Assembly: GCF_023375815.1 (NCBI RefSeq)
Contig: NZ_CP067412.1
Location: 3,162,001-3,226,000, forward strand
Length of the DNA stretch: 64,000 nt
Reading direction: 5' to 3'
DNA from: Pseudomonas sp. HS6
GTDB taxonomy: Bacteria; Pseudomonadota; Gammaproteobacteria; Pseudomonadales; Pseudomonadaceae
The translations under genes were made by a program, and so were the position numbers. Positions 62,650-64,000 of this stretch are shown piece after piece. Below the pieces are notes generated by a model. That model searched no databases. It saw only the letters and a list, made by a program, of their open reading frames with translations, and was not told where the DNA came from. The number at the start of each line of letters is the position of its first letter. The stretch's first letter is position 1.

Positions 62650-63522
62650 GTGAATTTCAACAGCGAAAGCATCGAGCTGTTTCTCGCAGTGATTGAGCGC
62701 GGCTCGTTTTCCGCCGCAGCCAGGGCGTTGGGCAAAGTCCCGTCGGCGGTGAGCATGGCCATCGGCAATCTGGAGGCCGAACTCGGCTATCCGCTGTTCG
62801 ACCGCAGCCATCGCGAACCCCAACCTACGGCGATGGCGCTGTCGCTGGTGCCCCATGCGCGACTGATCGCCGATCAGCTCAAGCAATTGCAGGTGCACGC
62901 GGTGCAGTTGTCGCTGGGGCTGGAGAGCAAGTTATCGATTGGCGTGGCGGCGGACATTGATCGGCGACGTTTGCTGGCGGCGATCAAGGACATCAGTGAG
63001 CGCCACCCGCTGCTCGACATCGAAGTGCTGACCGCGCCGCAGGATGACGTGCTGGCGATGCTCCACAGTGGGCGGGTCAGCGTGTGCCTGGCGTTCGCCG
63101 GGTTGAGCGTGAACGTGCTGGAGCGCTTTCAGTTTGTCGGCAGTGAACGGATGATCGCCACGCTGGCGGCGGACAGCCCGCTGTTGCAGGGGCAGGATCT
63201 GTTTCTTGAAGATCTGGTGCATGTGCGGCAGATCGTCGTTGGCAGTCGCGACTTGCCGATCAGCGAAACCCGGCCGCTGGTGGCCGAGTCCCACTGGCGC
63301 ACCGACAGCCTGGAGACCGCGCTGGAGATGGTCGAGGCAGGGTTGGGCTGGGGCAATTTCCCGTTGTCGGTGGTGCAGCCGTGGCTCGATAACGGACGGT
63401 TGAAACGGCTGAATTTCCGCAACATCGAAAACGGTCTGGTGCTGCCGGTGCACGCGGTGTGGCTCAAGAGCCAGCCGTTGCAGAAGGGCGCGCTGGCTCT
63501 TGTGGAGTTGCTGGGGAGTTGA
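62650..63522 (+). CDS. LysR-type transcriptional regulator
   Basis: The 290-residue regulator has an N-terminal helix-turn-helix (FSAAARALGKVPSAVSMAIG at about 18-37) and a periplasmic-binding-like effector domain from about 90. It starts at a GTG at 62650. It is divergent from the PACE efflux gene with a 121-base gap, which suggests it activates that gene in response to a substrate. I could not define a T-N11-A site with confidence. Confidence 0.88.
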   Translation: MNFNSESIELFLAVIERGSFSAAARALGKVPSAVSMAIGNLEAELGYPLFDRSHREPQPTAMALSLVPHARLIADQLKQLQVHAVQLSLGLESKLSIGVAADIDRRRLLAAIKDISERHPLLDIEVLTAPQDDVLAMLHSGRVSVCLAFAGLSVNVLERFQFVGSERMIATLAADSPLLQGQDLFLEDLVHVRQIVVGSRDLPISETRPLVAESHWRTDSLETALEMVEAGLGWGNFPLSVVQPWLDNGRLKRLNFRNIENGLVLPVHAVWLKSQPLQKGALALVELLGS

Positions 63523-63523
63523 G

Positions 63524-64000
63524 TCAGGTGCTCTCGCGGATTTTCAGTTCGAAGCCCATGTCCTCGACCGGCCGCGCCACGCTGTTGCCGGCCATCAGCG
63601 TCAGCATCTGCTCCGCCGCACGCCGGCCGATGGCTTCACGCGGGGTGTTGATGCTGCTCAGGCGCGGCACCATGTGCTCCGACATCGGCAAGTCGTTGAA
63701 ACCGAGGATCGCCACTTGCTCGGGGATCTTGATCCCGTTGCGCAGCGCTTCGAGCAATGCGCCCTGAGCCAGGTCGTCGTTGCCGAAGAAGATCGCGTCG
63801 ACATCCGGATGCGCCGCCAGCAGTTGCAGGAACAGCTCTCCGCCCAGGCCCACGGAGGATGAACGCGGGGTCAGCACTTCCAGATCCGGGTCGTAGCGAC
63901 CGGCCTTCTGTAGTGCTTTGCGAAAGCCTTCACCGCGCAACAGGGTGCGTTGATCGAGTTGCGCGCCGATGTATGCCAAGCGCTTGCGGCCACGGGACAG
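63524..64000 (-). CDS. LacI-family regulator, 3' part (window edge)
   Basis: The C-terminal effector domain of a LacI/GalR-type repressor is present. The reading frame stays open to the end of the window, so the helix-turn-helix lies outside. Typical segments are KRLAYIGAQLDQRTLLRGEG, DAIFFGNDDLAQGALLEAL and VAILGFNDLPMSEHMVPRLSS. The similarity is to GntR, the gluconate-responsive repressor, but the sugar specificity cannot be fixed. It converges with the LysR gene (one base between stops). Confidence 0.88.
   Translation of the reverse strand: MSRGRKRLAYIGAQLDQRTLLRGEGFRKALQKAGRYDPDLEVLTPRSSSVGLGGELFLQLLAAHPDVDAIFFGNDDLAQGALLEALRNGIKIPEQVAILGFNDLPMSEHMVPRLSSINTPREAIGRRAAEQMLTLMAGNSVARPVEDMGFELKIREST

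Noticed and set aside
1..64000. CRISPR arrays, tRNA or rRNA genes, prophage or insertion sequences
   Set aside because: No regularly spaced direct repeats, cloverleaf sequences, integrase, transposase or structural phage genes were seen. The repeated palindromes are REP doublets and the 160-195 bp elements.

Overview
The window reads as chromosome of a fluorescent Pseudomonas (P. fluorescens group). The evidence is high GC, dense REP/REPIN repeats of the 'GTGGGAGC..GGCTTGCC..GCGAT' type, and a gene order I recognise from P. putida and P. fluorescens: gcvHP-gcsR, arcDABC, hxuIRA-hemO, gap/edd-glk-gltR-gtrS, gtsABCD-oprB-mutarotase, hexR/zwf-pgl-eda. No tRNA, rRNA, phage, insertion sequence or CRISPR array was seen. 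This is mainly core metabolic DNA.

Layout. 1-5.6 kb: glycine cleavage genes gcvP and gcvH with the sigma-54 activator GcsR, a -24/-12 promoter and three 18-bp GcsR-like sites. 5.6-12.9 kb: the anaerobic arginine deiminase locus (arcD-arcA-arcB-arcC plus a DUF5064 gene). A second, divergent arcD copy follows, and the shared 439-bp gap carries two ANR-like boxes. 12.9-18.2 kb: alkA, a class III CoA-transferase with apparently permuted halves, a dCache chemoreceptor and a DUF454 membrane protein. 18.4-23.5 kb: a haem uptake cell-surface signalling system (hemO, TonB receptor, FecR-type anti-sigma, ECF sigma) with a clear Fur box.

23.5-42.4 kb is the glucose block. It holds gap, edd, glk, the GltR/GtrS two-component system, a YihS/mannose-isomerase-like enzyme, the glucose ABC transporter gtsABCD, porin oprB, a hexose-6-phosphate mutarotase, and hexR, zwf, pgl and eda. 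Together these import glucose and run the Entner-Doudoroff pathway. HexR operators (TTGT-N7-ACAA) lie between gap and edd and, in diverged form, before zwf. A multi-block module before both the isomerase and gtsA looks like a GltR target promoter.

42.5-54.4 kb: an intradiol dioxygenase behind a tandem palindromic operator, a class V PLP enzyme, a PA2169-type stress protein with a textbook sigma-54 promoter, a fatty-acid group (phaJ-like hydratase, lipase, fadD2, fadD1), CsbD, YihY/BrkB, peptide deformylase, GNAT and a tiny basic protein. 54.4-64 kb: a fatty acid desaturase, a PhnD-like protein without a signal peptide, an ECF sigma factor overlapping an OpuAC/ProX-type binding protein, a BdlA-like PAS-PAS chemoreceptor with a GGA-rich leader, an MFS transporter, a PACE efflux pump with a divergent LysR regulator, and the 3' part of a LacI-family regulator.

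Four copies of a 160-195 bp inverted-repeat element (ends CCCTCACCC/GGGTGAGGG) and about ten REP doublets fill many intergenic gaps. No wholly unknown multi-gene system is evident. The best leads are the ECF sigma/binding-protein pair, the putative GltR module, the sigma-54-driven PA2169 gene, the head-to-head arcD pair, and the element copy with a matching insertion in both arms.
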